From Lingula anatina (taxonomy: Eukaryota; Brachiopoda; Lingulata; Lingulida; Lingulidae), in contig NW_019775851.1 of NCBI RefSeq assembly GCF_001039355.2, forward strand, positions 18,835 through 82,834: a stretch of 64,000 nt of DNA. The letters run 5' to 3'. The notes beneath the pieces are model-generated. The model did not search any database, had not been told where the DNA came from, and saw only the letters and a program-made list of their open reading frames with translations. Shown piece by piece: positions 24,853 to 38,822 of this stretch. Within the stretch, counting starts at the first letter, position 1. Every line of letters starts with the position of its first letter. Made by a program: the position numbers and the translations under genes.

Positions 24853-27800
24853 AATATATGAAGATTTAGAATATGACCTTAGATTTTACCTTTAGCCTAT
24901 ATTTTAAGTCAGATTGGACTAATATTTAAATTTTAAAGTTTAACTTAATTAATAATCCTGCGTGAATTACGTCGAATTAAATAAACTGTTATCTTGTTAG
25001 ATATCTGATGAAGTTACTCGCTGTTATAGATTAGATTAACTCTTTAAAACTATGGGTTTCTCATCCTAAACACCTACTGCCATGAATACAGACTGTTAAT
25101 TTTCCACATTACCATATTTTTCCTGAATATATCACCATCACATTCGCAATACATGATTTTGTTTTAATATCATTTAGGTATATCGCTTGACCGTAACTGA
25201 TGACAAGATATTCCTTGCTAAATGGATTTCTTTCAGTTTTATTTATGTTTGTAAATTGCACATAACATTTAAACGTAGGCTGGGAGTTAATGTCCTGTGT
25301 ACACATGTGAAAACTAAGAAACCTGATTTTTTTTCATAACTTTTTAGCAGCATCAGGAATTAAATGTATTATATAGTTATATAGTTACAGGTTATTGCAC
25401 ATGAAATCAGGAATTAAATGTATGCTGTTTGTACTACTATCAAGAATTTGCTCTATATACCTGATATATATACTCCTCTAACGCACATGTTGGGAAATAA
25501 CAGGCAAACGATAGAAATAAAATAATAGTACAAGGATCCATGTTTATATGTGTATATTCAAAATAGGAAACAGGTTATTGCACATGAAATCCATACACTA
25601 AATGATAGAGCATAAAATAGTTAAAAGTGCTTCTCTGCACATGCAAGTGATACCATTGCATTTAAGCACAGCTATCGCTTCAATAACCTCTTTCGGAGTA
25701 AAAAGCATTTGGAATCATGGACCCTCTACCCACGGAATATCAGGCACTCAGAGCAGCAGTCAATTTTGAACTTGGCTCCTACAGTCTTCAGAATATCGGA
25801 ACATGCAAAGTTTTTTGTGTATGTATGCGCAACAATGTTCATCAGCTTGGTAGTTGGATCATATAGTAAAAATAATGCTAAGGTTACCGAACACAAGCTA
25901 ATTTTTTTTTTTTTTTTTTTTTTTACCATTGCTAGTTTACCGCCTTCATCAGACGATAATGGATACCAGGAAATGAGCATTTCACAAGTTAGAAGATATT
26001 CCTAAGTAACATAGCCATTTGTTTCCTGGCTGCAGCAGTGTGATAAAGAACTTGGTTTATTCTTGGATGTTGTGGTTGAGTGTTGTGCTAGCCAAGGCAG
26101 TGGAGATCAAGTTCCTTTTTTTGTACCAAAATGCATGTTTTGTGTCAGTTTGTACAGCAGGCATGTCATTGTTGATTATTCTCTTTGACACAGATAGAAA
26201 AGGCTCTCCTTACTGTAAAATGGAATGGTCCAGCTAGATGGAGTAATGCTCATAAGCTGAGTTCTTAAAATGGAATTAAATAGGATGATTAAGGAGATGA
26301 CTAAAATGGATTTTTAATATAAAAATTGAAAAAAAATATAGATAATGATTATTATCTGCCTACATTAGGTCCTTTCATATCATTTATTCTTTTTAGCACA
26401 TCATTTTTATTTATTGAATAACACCACTATGAGATTCATAAAAGAATTAATAATAGTAAAAAGAAAAGCCTTATCATAACTATTATAGACAAAAACCTAA
26501 CATTATCAGTGTCCTTACCTCTTGTAGTATGTTATATATTTTGATTACAGCAAGATTATGCACTCAAGTAATTTGCTTATAGTCTAGGATTGGCGCCTTT
26601 GGTCTTCCAAAAACAAAAAGAAGATACCAGATTGTTGTTTCTGTCCTCTGTTTTGTTGATATTTTACACTCAGTCAAAATAGCACCATTGATAATGTATG
26701 TCAATAGAAATATTGTATGTTATGACTGAAAAATGTTAATGTTATGGTACCATCGGAGGTAATTATATCATAATGTTTTTCAGTGTTAAAGGGCAGACCA
26801 GTCATTTACAAAAGAAGTTAGCCCAATTATTTGACAGGCTTTCTAAGGTTATTCTGTAGGTAATGACCATCAGCCATTGTTTTGTTAAGCAGATATACTA
26901 CATTATTGCTCACTTACATTAGCTTTCTTAAATTAAAATCAAAGCTTTGAGGGAAGTATGTCCATTTACAATCCATTTTCCCCCCCCCCCCCCTTCTTCC
27001 CAATGGTTTTGTTACAAGCCTGATTACTTATTAATTATCAAAATTTCTGGTCTCCTCTTAGGTTTCCTCTTATTTGTTACATTTTTTACTAAAGGGGCAC
27101 TGTTGGTTTAATAAGGTGTGCCAAAGGTTAAATCTCACTGTGGGCATTTGGGACTTACAGGTGGTATTTAAAAATCACACTGTCTGCCTAAAGAAAAGGC
27201 TCTGTCTAATGGTGTTAAGATTTGAGATTGGCTTGGCAAAACAGTAGGGGCTACAGAGTGCTTTTTCATGCCAGATAGGCGGACAGAGTGCATTTCAGTT
27301 ACTGCAGTTTTTCTTTTCATAATTACTTAATTATCTGTTGTAAGTTGACAGAATATTGATTTTGGTGTGTATTTAAAAAAAATCTGGCCATGATTTGTCT
27401 TTGTAGTATATCAGAATAAAAAATATATATAGTGGATTGAATAAGTTGCTAGATATTCGTGGGCAATTTCAACACACTACTTCCACAGTGGGATCTTACC
27501 AAGTGTTTTTACCATTTCATCTTAAAGTTATAAGTCATGCCATCTGACCCACTCTCCTACATTTTCAAACAATGCAGTGATAAATTTTTGGCAGCTGGAA
27601 AATGTTGCTGAGCTTGTGTCCTCAATTGTAAAGATGCTGTTGAATGAAATAAGAAGGGCTTTCGTGACCTGCATCTTTCTGGGAAAATGCTGTGAAAGAG
27701 TTTAAGAAATGATGATTGAGGTGGAATGCCATTTCGTGGCCTGACAAGCTATGGCTGTTTTATCTCAAACTGGAGCCGGCAAAGTGGCATTTGCATTACA

Positions 27801-29338
27801 CAATTGGTCATGCCATGCACAAGTTACAGTGGTTTCTTTGCAGTTTTTACTCTAGGTTTAATTATAGCAGCCACATGGAAGCTAAAACAGTTGCCAAATG
27901 GAATTGGAGCAGAACAGTCTTTTATAATCAGATGATGGGGAATTTGAGACTTGTGTACTGTTTTATATTTAAAAAAAACTGCATCACACTTTAAGTAAGC
28001 TTGAATATTGGGAGTGGGATTTCTTGGGAATGTAAATTCTCTGATCTTTTTAAATGTTGGAGGTAATAAGTTTGGTATGTGATGATAATCAACACTTTTA
28101 ATTAAAGTTTGTATGGAAGAAAGAGCAAAAATTCTGTGAATGAATGTCAGGAAGTGTAAATAACTCTGGTTCTACATGATCCTGGGAAAATAGAGTGGTG
28201 TCTTGGGTTTCTAATGTTTGTATATTTAACTGAGTTAAAAGGTTCTTGACCAGGTGCTGTGATTTATTCACCTGTTTGATAGAGCTGCTCTTGATTTGAT
28301 ACAAACTGAGAAATAAGAGCTTCTTTGTTTTTGGACATGAGATTTGATAAGGTTGATTGAATTCAATGCCCAATTCTACTGTTGGTTTCAGTTGAAAATC
28401 TTTGTCTTGAGGCAGTTGTGTTTCTTAGGGGAGTTCTGTTTCTTCAGGCTCTGATCTCTTTGTCAAGCTGTCCACGGCCCAATATAAGGTGAGCACAGGA
28501 AAAAGCAAAGTTCATCGAAAAACATCATATACAACTGCTTAACTTTAATATCCAGTTTCAGAGGAGTGGGCCTTTACTAGGAGGCCAAGACCAGACAGTT
28601 TTCTTTCTACCTAAACAATCCAGACAGGATATCTCATAACACGCTTAGGTGACAGATATAGGCATTATTAATAATCTGGTATTAAACTCTGACATTGGTT
28701 TGGTATCATGTGGGTCTTTCAGATTATGTCATAAGAGACCTTTTCTTGAGTACAGGATCTGCTTATCAGACTACCATAAAACATTGCTATGTGGGGATGT
28801 TGCTAGAACTAATAGTCTTTTTGGAAATGGTAATTACTACTAGGAAGTGAATCAAAAATTTTTCTTGGCAAGGTAAATCAGCAGTTATCTTTTGACTTTG
28901 AAGGTATTACAACTATTCGTATGAGATTCATATTTTACAATAAATACATTGAAAACAACTCAAAGAATTATTTAAATTCCATTTTAACACAAAAACAATG
29001 GTTATCTCAATTATTCTGGAATATGTGCTTGCCATCAGACCATGTGGACCAGATGGCTATACCTCTGTAATAATCTCTGTAATAATCTCTTAAGTGATTA
29101 TTACAAAAAAAAAAAAAAAATCTTTTTAGAAAAAATTGTGACTAAGTTTGAATGTTGGATTTTTGGGCCAAAATAAACAGTTGCTATCTCTTTACTATGC
29201 CTACATAATTGTCAAAATCTTAAGTTTATATTTAAAGGGGAAACATGTTAAAAATGCTATGTGCCATTATGAGGACAACTAGAATATATGAATTTACATG
29301 CTCTTGGAGAGCCACACTAAAAAATGGGACATTGATTT
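24853..29338. other. No gene recognised
   Basis: Contains a block related to the TTCCGA repeats in reverse orientation (about 25690-25810), poly-T (25912-25924), poly-C (26980-26993) and a repeated ACAGGTTATTGCACATGAAA (about 25387 and 25571). No convincing exon. Confidence 0.5.
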
Positions 29339-29709
29339 AAAGGTACATACGAACCGAGCATCGGTGGAGTGTGTATTCCCAGTAACACATGCAAACCACT
29401 TCTACTAGATTCTTATATGACTCAATAAATTCGACATGCCAAGGGATAAACTGAATAAATCACTCGATCAGCCATAAAAGACCTTTAGACTGCTCCTTTC
29501 TTTAAATTTTTGGTTGTAAATTTAACCTACTTTCGTGACCTACTTTCCTGGCCCATTGACATACAGCTTAGAATGCCAGCAGAAAAATCCGTTCAAACAT
29601 CATTTCATAAAATTAAACAATGCCTTTTGGTAATTCTCTTAGTTATACAACTTGAAACTATATTTGGTTGGTTTTTGTGACAAAAATTGACTTTGTATGC
29701 ATCTTTAAA
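29339..29709. repeat. Dispersed repeat, long copy
   Basis: It starts AAAGGTACATACGAACCGAG and ends TTTTTGTGACAAAAATTGAC plus GTATGCATCTTTAAA, matching both ends of 2048-2198. The middle is about 220 bp longer. Confidence 0.7.
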
Positions 29710-29989
29710 CTTAATTTGAACAGGCCTTGTAAACAGAATAGGCGTTTGTGAACTCGAACATAAGATTTGCAAGCACAAATGCCCAAATTTATGACTCAAG
29801 CCACGAATTAAGTACCCCAACGTAAAATAAGTAGCTACGAGCACAAACCATAAGTCCTCTTGTCTACCCGTTTGGTACATTCCATATGAGTTTGTCGAGA
29901 GTGCATTGCTGCCGAATTAATATGCGGATAGTAGAATATACAAATACATTAGTTTTGTCTGTTTTGGGACTTTTTATGTTTTTTTTAAT

Positions 29990-30006
29990 TTATTTATTCA
30001 TTTATT

Positions 30007-30049
<43 letters not shown>

Positions 30050-30052
30050 TTT
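29990..30052. repeat. (TTTA)n microsatellite
   Basis: Long tetranucleotide run. Confidence 0.95.
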
Positions 30053-30635
30053 GTTTTTTCAAATATTATAAATACATGAATACAGATAAAGCTTTAGCCA
30101 CTTCACTGGGCCTCTCTCCTCAAAGACATAGAAAGGGGAGAAAATGTCACTCTTTTATGATTAGGAATCTCCGAAAGCTCTAACCTGCTGTTTCTTGTAT
30201 GTTCCGCCACATTCATTGTAATCTTGGGTTGAAAAAAAAAAAAGAACCTATATGTATACAGCCAGAGATCTGGTTGGAGGCTGACCAAATTGTTCGTGTG
30301 GTTTGCTTTGCTCATGGCTACCAATTTTACATTGGAGTACTTAATTCATAGCTTGAGTCATTAATTTGGGCATTTGTGCTCCAAAATCTTAGGCTTAGTT
30401 GTGAAAGCAAACAGCAGTAATCGTTTATGAGGCCTGTTAAACAGAGCAAAAATCTTTGGGGCATGATTCCCACACTCTTCATCTAGCTAGTTAAGCATGT
30501 TTAGTCCAGTGGGACCAGTTGTAGCAATTCATCAGAGTGTCACACTAGTTCCTTATGGCATAGGGGATGTTTTCACATTGATGAATGCTATGCCAGGATA
30601 GCTCATGAAGAAACTGGAGCTTGTCATTTTGGGTG

Positions 30636-31195
30636 CATAGCTATATTCCGAGGGTCCGTTGTTTGTTAGGTCCGTTGTTGTGAAGGCCTCTGGTTCCGAG
30701 GGGCTGCTGTTCCAAAGGACCATTGATCCGAGAATCCGCTATTCCGGACCCATATGTATATGAATATATTAGCCTAAGTGCAGACACCAAAATGGTGCAG
30801 GAGAGAGAAGAAAATAAGGTGAAGATGTGTAAATTTAAAAGAACGAAGAACTTAAGAATATAATTAAGCGAAAGTGGAGTTCATTTACAATCCTGAATGA
30901 ATAACATCAAATTAATTTTTTTTTGGGGGGGGGGGTTTCTATCAGCATCACTGTGTACAGGTAAAAAAAAACAATTTGACATTGCAAGCAGTGAAACTGC
31001 TACAGTTTGAGACCTCATACAATCTCCATTAATTTCAACAACAATGTCATGGCAGTTAATAACTTCTTTGGGAATAAGGGATCTTCGGACTAAGAAGCAT
31101 TCGGACCCTCTACCTTCGAAATATTGGGCCCTCGAAACGGTGGTCAATATACAAAATTGGCTCCTACAGTATTTACGTGTTAGGACCATATACAC
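30636..31195. mobile_element. Inverted-repeat element with TTCCGA motifs
   Basis: The left arm (about 30636-30750) carries repeated TCCG(A/T)GGG and TTCCGA motifs. The right arm (about 31060-31190) carries their reverse complement (TTCGGACCCTCTACC, TTCGAAATATT). The right arm matches 25690-25810, and the left arm matches 11566-11700. Confidence 0.5.
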
Positions 31196-31669
31196 TCGAT
31201 CAAAAAACAAAAAAGTTCAATTTTTTTTTTTTTTTTTGGGGTGTAGTGTATAACCATGGTGTGTACATAGGGTCTTATTTTCAAGTTAAAGTGGTATTTT
31301 CAACCTTGAAGATGATACCCCTCTCCCTTTCACTACTACCACAGTGTTAATCCACTTCATGAAATGGATCCAAGAATTTTAATTCCTCGAATTCTCTTCA
31401 GATAGGCACCAAAAATTGGAGGTCTGTATTGGGTTGGAGAGAGGGACACTTTACATGACATATTTATGAACAAAACTAATGAGTATAAATAGGGGTTTGC
31501 TGTTGTGTTCATTTATATCACAGGCTAGACTGGTCTTATTTCAACCAGAAGCAAATTGCATGTATCTATGGGAGTGCTTCTTCTGTGTCATCCCACAGAC
31601 AAAGTGACAAAGGGGGTGGGATACATATTATATCAGGAGAAAGTAGCCTGACCAAACTGTATCTGCTCT

Positions 31670-31790
31670 CCCCCCCCCCCCCCCCCCCCCACACACACAC
31701 ACCACCGTACCCGACCCCACCCCTCTCCTCCTCCAGTAACACTGTTTACAAGAAAAGCACTTACTTTTAATCTTTGTGTGTGTGTGTGTG

Positions 31791-31825
<35 letters not shown>
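31670..31825. repeat. Poly-C/(AC)n and (GT)n microsatellites
   Basis: A C run with AC dinucleotides (31670-31702) is followed by a long GT run (31774-31825). Confidence 0.95.
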
Positions 31826-34800
31826 TTAACTGGAGTTATTATTTATCAAGGAGTCTATTTAAAAAGGAAATGAATAATGGTCTCCAACATTAAGTTGGTA
31901 AGACAATGCCTTACAAAAAATGCTTTCTCATGGCCAAGACAATCGAGTAATGTATTTCAGCATTAGGTGCCACTTATCTTGTCATGACTTTTAAGCTGAT
32001 TTTATCACCAATAAATAAAAGAAATATATATTAATATGAATCACAGGTAGTCCTTTATGCTTCATGAAAAATATGATACTTATTAATTTATTTATCATTA
32101 CTATTATTTTTTTTTAAAACAATAAGGCAGAATATGTTATTTGAAGAGTTCAATGGGACATTCAACTTATCTGACGTTTCTGCACATGTACCACACCCTT
32201 TACCATGTAGTTCAATATTGATTGTGCTATTCAAGAACAACTTGATTAATTTTTTTTCTCTTTGTTTTAATTAAGAAGAAAACATTTCGTCTTTTTAATT
32301 AAAAAAAATATTAGAGAAATGCACATTAAAAGTTCTCACTTTTTTTTTTGCTCCTGTAAAACAAATTTAAGTGAATAAGATTTGCGGTGTTTTGAAATCA
32401 TAATGGACATGTATGGTGATAAACATAGAATAAATTTTTCAGACTTTTTCAGATTTTTTTTTTTTTTTTTTTTTGGTCTTTTTGGCTGTTAGTAGTATTT
32501 TTGTAAACCAACACGACTGATTGAGTAAGCACTTGGGGCCCTCAATATGTATTGAATACCCCTCATTTTAAATTGGTACAAAATAATTTTATGTTATGCA
32601 GACCCACTTTATACACATCAAGGATTTTACAGCCAGCAGATTAGACTTAATTATTGCAAATGTGCTATTCAAGTATACGTACATATTAAAGATTTTACAG
32701 CCCACAGATAACACTTGTTGAGTGAGCCAGCCTATGCTGTGTAAAAGGTTGCTGCACTGATTCAATCAACCTGTTTCTGCACACCAGAGGCAATTGGAGA
32801 AGCTCTTTTTTGTGGCAATTTATAGCACACTACTGCAGTGATGTCAGATTCACTGGCATTTTCCAGAATGTGGTTTGCATCTTGCAAGGGGACTTGCATG
32901 AACGTAGGTCAACAGTAAAACAACATCTGCAATCATTGGACCTGGTGCACTAGTCTAAAGTGGTCGGCAAATGTTCAAAAATTCTTCACTCAAACAACGT
33001 GCTCCTTGTTTAACCATTTGAACAAAGCAGCAGTAGGCCATGATTAAATTGGGTTGATTTAATTTGAGGGGAAATTACGGGTAGTTTGATTGACTATCAC
33101 TTTCCATGTGATATAAACAGAGACTTCTAAACTGATTCATACAATGACTGGGGATTCAGCAAGATGTTGTTTGTTGTTGTTTTAAAGGGGATCAATATGG
33201 TAAAATGGCCTAGATAGATCAAAATAACACCTCCACCCCCACCCCCCACTCATGTCAATTATGTAAAATACTTATGTAGATATAAGTGCAATAAAATTAA
33301 ACCCCATTAGAGCAAAAATTCTCCTTTCCAATGTTTTGTTGTTTAATTCTCCACCCCATGTTTCTGCTTTTTAGCTCCACCCCTGTTTATAGTCAATTCA
33401 ACTGCTTTGTAAATCAACGTAAGATAGTGATTGGTTTGCATTGTAACTTTGGACCTACGTAAGGTATTATCATGAAAATTGGCATCATTGAAGACAAGAA
33501 GGTGTTTATGACCTACAATCTGGTGCCCGCATTTGCTTTTTTAATTTTTTGTTTATGAGATATGAGCCCCTGATTATAATGTTCCATCAACCATTGTTTT
33601 TCCTTAGGTCTTCAGCTATGCACATTAAGTGTGCTGTGTCTGAATGTATTTCATTATTAGTATAACATTAGCTAAGAACATGATCGGTGGTCTTTATATG
33701 GCCTTGGTAGTTGAAGGCATGTAAATTGCCCAATCGCCATGTGCCTGTTGCTTTAATGTGAAAAGAATAAAAAGGCACAATCCCTTCCGCCTGCTCACAA
33801 TTTACCCATTTATTCCAACATTGAGATCGTGTGTGGATAATAATTTGAAGAACCTTCATAACTGCCAGGAGTGTTTTTAGGTTGGACGGTACTCAAACTT
33901 GGCTTCCAAAATATTATTCTAAAGCATTCAGGGCACGTTACATGCATGCTTGTATCAACAAAAAACATGATGGAAACTTAAAAGATACAGATGTTCAGAA
34001 AGCAAAAAAGATCAAAGGGATTAAGTGAACAGTGATAACAAGGAACACCCCATGTACAATTATTGTTCAGACTGCAACCTATTCCTCAAAGTGGTTGCTC
34101 TAGCGATACATTTTAGCAATACAGTCTGTAGTGGCTCACTTTGTCCTCCATGTAATTAAGCTACAGGATTGTTCTTCCTTTCACACATCCTCCACAAGCA
34201 TGCTCCCTGCAGTTAACTTAGTTCCAGGTTAATTAGTTAGCTGTGGTGATAGGAGTCTACGTTAAGGTGACTTTTACTTACTATCCAGGTTATCTTTTAA
34301 AGTGTACCAGTACAGATTGTATGCTAAAGGATAATGCTTGATGTGAAAAGGGCCTAAGGCTAGATTGTTGACACATTATTAGTAAATGAAAATATTTTCA
34401 TAACTAATCATATACAAAGATTTATTCTAATCACAAAAAGTCCCATAGCCATTCATTAACATTTCTTATTCTGTGTGATAAACTGACTAATTTTAGAACT
34501 TAAGTGAAAGGTAATGAAGCCAGACGTGCATTTAGACTAACTTTTGAACTTCCATTAATTTGCTCACCTACATGTAAGTGGTAGCAGTCCTAATGTACAA
34601 AAACAAGATTCCGTAGTCTGAAAATTACAGTGATGCAATGTGTTAATCATAGTTGATAATTAAGCAGCCCAGGGACATCCATAAGTACCCACATATCTTT
34701 TTTTTTTTTTTTTTTTTTTTGGGGGGGGGGGGAGTAAGGTAATATCACCTTTATACTATTGTTCTTCTGTCTGCCTTAGGTTTAATTATTTTTAATATAG

Positions 34801-35876
34801 TCTTAAAATGACTGTTCATCTTACAATATAAAGTCTTTGTTATTTTTGCTCTCTTTCCCACCCAAGAGTGAAATAGGCTATTAAAGTCCATTGTGTATTT
34901 AACCATGATGAAACTGTTTCTTCAAAATGTACAACCTGTATATGGGTGTCCTTTTGCCATAGCAAGAATCACTTGGTAAACTTTCTTTTTAATGAAGTTA
35001 TCAATGAAACCTCCCGTAGTCTCGTGAAAAACAGGATATTTTCAGTTTGTGGGTGTTTACATCTACCAGAGTGGTTCAAATACCCTTTGTAATTGCTATT
35101 TTGGCTGAGAGGAGATTCTGAATGACCCAAGTTTGCTTAAGTTTTGTTTTCTCACCTTGGTATATAGAAAGCAACCAAAACATACTGTTTGTGTAAATAG
35201 TCCTGTTTGGATTAGAGCAGGTAATATTGTTTGTGGACAATATAGGGGATTGTTCTCTTTTTCCATTTAAACTCTCATGCCTCCTTATATTCCATGTTAG
35301 CCAAGTCTCGACAGTGGTTTGCTCTCTGTTTTAACAGGAGAGTGGTTTCATTGAATCAACATTCGCCTTTCTGATCCCCATCTAGATTGGATCAAGGCTA
35401 GCCTTTTAAAATGTTGACAAATCGGTTTACTGCAGCTATGTCCCTGCACAGGACTGAAGAAATGGTTAGGATTACTTATTCACAATGGGCTCATCCAGCA
35501 TGGAAGAGATGGGTCAAAGGATAGAAAAGGCTGCACTATTCAGTATGCCAAGCCTCTTTCCTAAATTAGCATTTGAGTCTGCACTTTTGTATAATGAGCA
35601 TGTTTGTCATCGTCTGACAATTGTTGTTGAGTGATGGCGCTGTTCCTGCTTCATTCTGGAAAAAAGTTCTATCCAGATCTTTTAGAAAAAAAAATTGTTG
35701 TGACCGAATCTAGTCACGCAATGCTGCACCTAAAAAGTCCTTTCAGCCATCCATCTATCTAACAGAGTCCCTTAAACAGATTTAAGTGTACATCTCAAAA
35801 CTACAGCTGTAACCATAATGCACAACAAGGTTGATGTATTTATGTATTAGAATAATTTTTTTCTCTGTCTTTTCAG
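31826..35876. other. No gene recognised
   Basis: Contains T runs (about 32456-32474) and a T/G run (34698-34732). No domain-bearing frame. Confidence 0.5.
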
Positions 35877-36040
35877 GTTGTATTCTCCTAAACCGTGTTT
35901 GACACTTTTAGACAGCTGAGGGGCACAGTACATCTCACCCTGAAACTCCAAAGGCAAAAAAAAAGCTGCTATTATTAAGTAATGGACTTCGAAGCTGTAC
36001 TTTAGTCAAAGAAAATAAATTAACTCACCAACTGAGTTAT
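35877..36040 (+). other. Possible terminal exon of a plus-strand gene
   Basis: A strong acceptor (TTTTTTCTCTGTCTTTTCAG) precedes 13 codons reading LYSPKPCLTLLDS and then TGA at 35917-35919. AATAAA lies at 36014-36019. The peptide is too short to identify and no partner exon was found. Confidence 0.2.
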
Positions 36041-36276
36041 AACTTCCTGCCTAATTGTGCTTTTCTGAAGCAAATATGTGTTTGTTGCTTTGAAACTTTT
36101 CTGCTGATTTTGCAAAGGCAGTTAATAGTAGTTAATAAGGCTGGTTATTTTCAACTTTTTTGGCTATGACCTGTTACTTTTGTGCATCCTCATTTTATAT
36201 TACTTTCATCATTTTATAGATGGGCTTTATTTATATATATTCTTATCACCATTGTCCACCCTATAACTGCCACTTC

Positions 36277-36590
36277 AGGGCTATTCACACTGGCGATTTC
36301 GACCTCGGTTTAGGCCCAATCACTGCAGCTATGTCCCTGCACATTGAAATATCTCATTGAAATATTTCTTGACCCAAGTAAATTAAATATTTTGTACAGC
36401 ATAACAATTGTCACTTCTTGAACTCCCCCTATGTTGTTCATATTACTTTCTAATGAGAACAATAGTGCTCATGCTTAACAGGAAGTACAGCTGATCATGA
36501 TGAAAAGCTATCGCTGCCCATTTCTGTGAAAGCAAAGAAAGTGGGTTTATTTTATTGCACCGTGGTTTACTTGCCAGTGTGAATGTCCCT
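36277..36590. mobile_element. MITE with ATTCACACTGGC termini
   Basis: The left end AGGGCTATTCACACTGGC is matched by GCCAGTGTGAATGTCCCT at the right end, inverted with two mismatches. Non-coding interior. Confidence 0.65.
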
Positions 36591-38619
36591 TGTATTTATC
36601 TTTTACTTCAAATTTCCTGAGTGACTTTCTTTGGTAAGAATGGAAGTTCCTTTTGAAAATCAGCATGATCATATTATTTTTACAATAGTAATTAAATTTT
36701 TGGTCACATGGATTTTGGCAAAGCTCACCCTATAAGTAACAAACTTTTCTTTTGTTCTTCTTCAAGTTTGCTGAGTGGGTTTGTTTAGTGAGTATACATT
36801 CTTTTTGAAAATCAGCATGATCAGATATCTTTAGACAGGTTATGTGTTATGTTGTTGTGCATGTATTTTGGTTATGCTCACCCCATCAGTGACAAACTGT
36901 ACTTTTGTTTTACTGAAATTTGTTGAACAGTTTGTTGTGTAAAAAAGCTTTAGTTAAAAAATCAAATATATTGGTTAATTGCCACACAATACTGCACATT
37001 TTGTGATGTTTTGCAATCCTGTTGTCCAGTGTTTTCTTTTAAAAACAGTTAATTGAGCTTTGTAAACATTTTAAAATTGTATCAGAATTATTGATTTTTT
37101 AAGTAACTGGGAGTGACTTTTTCCAATTTTTTGACTTCTATGAATAATGTGGTTGCAGCATTTCTATATTAGTCAATATTTCAAATAAAGAGCTTAACTT
37201 GTGCACATGGTACAAATTGAGGACTTGCATAAACTAGCAAGTTCAGTACAAAAAAGCTGACGTGTTTTGAAAAGCAGGTATACACTTTTTAGGAAGTTGC
37301 TCACTGTTATCACTGAAAAGTTGATTTTTTAATTGCTATGCTCACTGAAATATTTTAGTTTATGTTAAAATGGAGCAATGGGGATAACTTTTTTTCTGTT
37401 AAGGGTCTGTATATCTGAACTGCTTTGCTGTCTACTTCTATTTGAATACTCGTAGATTGGATACAAATATGCATTGTTTCAAAAGTCATGCTTCAAGTTT
37501 GCCCCATAATTACGAATTATACCAAATAATTTCACCTTATAAATGGTTAAGATTTCTTAGAAATATATATTGACTTTCTGTTGCATCAAGCAGTAAAGTA
37601 CAACTGGTAAAGATGATTTGCTGTGATTGTTATTCATCTGAGAAATACAAATTTAAAGATTATTCAGGTAAGATCAAATAAAAGGTTGCATTTACTTAAT
37701 TCTCTAAAATGCGCTCTTGGCTATTACATCTAGGTAAGGCAGAGCGCACGGGATGGCTACTCATTCTGGATTTAATTATAAGTTCTATAGGGGAGCAATA
37801 AAGTATACAAAGGGGACTTTCCACCAATTTTGGTGTCCAAAATAACAACCGAGTGGTGCTATCAGTATTTTCATCGAAACCATCACGCCTCCCCCGTTAC
37901 TGAATGACAACTTGCATACTACAATACGACGTGGTCACGAAACTAGCTGCTTTCGATGTCCGACGGTAAGCGCCTGTAATAAGGTGGTAGGCCTACCGTT
38001 TCACAAGGAATGACAACCTAAGAAACCCAGAAAGTATCGGTTTTTTTTGCACCTACCAACTTTCTCTGTCACAGTATTAGACCAGTATCGTCGGCTTCCC
38101 GATTAGGCCTATCGATAAAAAACTCATGATTTCTCATAAATGTCCCCCGTACTTGGCATTTTAATCTGATGATAATAAATCTGTTTGCCCTTTTTTCTCT
38201 TTTAGTAGGCCTACACACTTGACCGTGATATAAGCACTATCCCTCTTTATTTGCGTTCACCACGATTATTTTTATTAATACGTGGGAAAGGCTTCTGTAT
38301 TCATGAACGATTAAATGGTTATTTTTGCGATTTTGGTCAGTGTTTTTCACCTTTTTGGGCTTTTCTGATCACAACCGCAATAAAATCCGCTGTATGAAAC
38401 GCTGATTTATTTCACGTAAACTTAATGGGATATGTGCAGTGAAAATCTGTTCAGAAACTCGTACTAGTTCCCTTTTTTATGTTCCCCTTTTCAAAATTGC
38501 ACTGAGAAATCGTCCTAATGAAAATTGTGTCCAACATTGCTACCTGTGCACACGGCCTGTTTATACAAGTCACATTGTCACCGTGATCTTTAACTCAGTT
38601 TATAATATGGTGTTTTTCG

Positions 38620-38822
38620 TGACGTCACAAGGTTAAGAGGGCTGTTTTGTTTGCCCTCACCAATCGTAATCTAGGAGAGAGATATCAAAATGCTGATAAA
38701 TTGGTGAAGTTTGAATTGACTTAGCAGACTGTGGAGTTATTTTCTTTAGTGTGAATGGTATGGAGGCCGCAATACCGGATCAAATTGAACTAGTTTTGCC
38801 TGCAAAGAAAAGAAGGCTTTGA
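38620..38822 (+). promoter_or_regulatory. CRE/CCAAT cluster ahead of a short basic ORF
   Basis: A perfect palindromic CRE (TGACGTCA, 38620-38627) and a CCAAT box (38660-38664) precede a 20-codon ORF (38760-38822) that begins MEAAIPD and ends in a nuclear-localisation-like PAKKRRL before TGA. It could be a small or decayed gene, or a first exon read through its donor. No homology is recognised. Confidence 0.25.
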
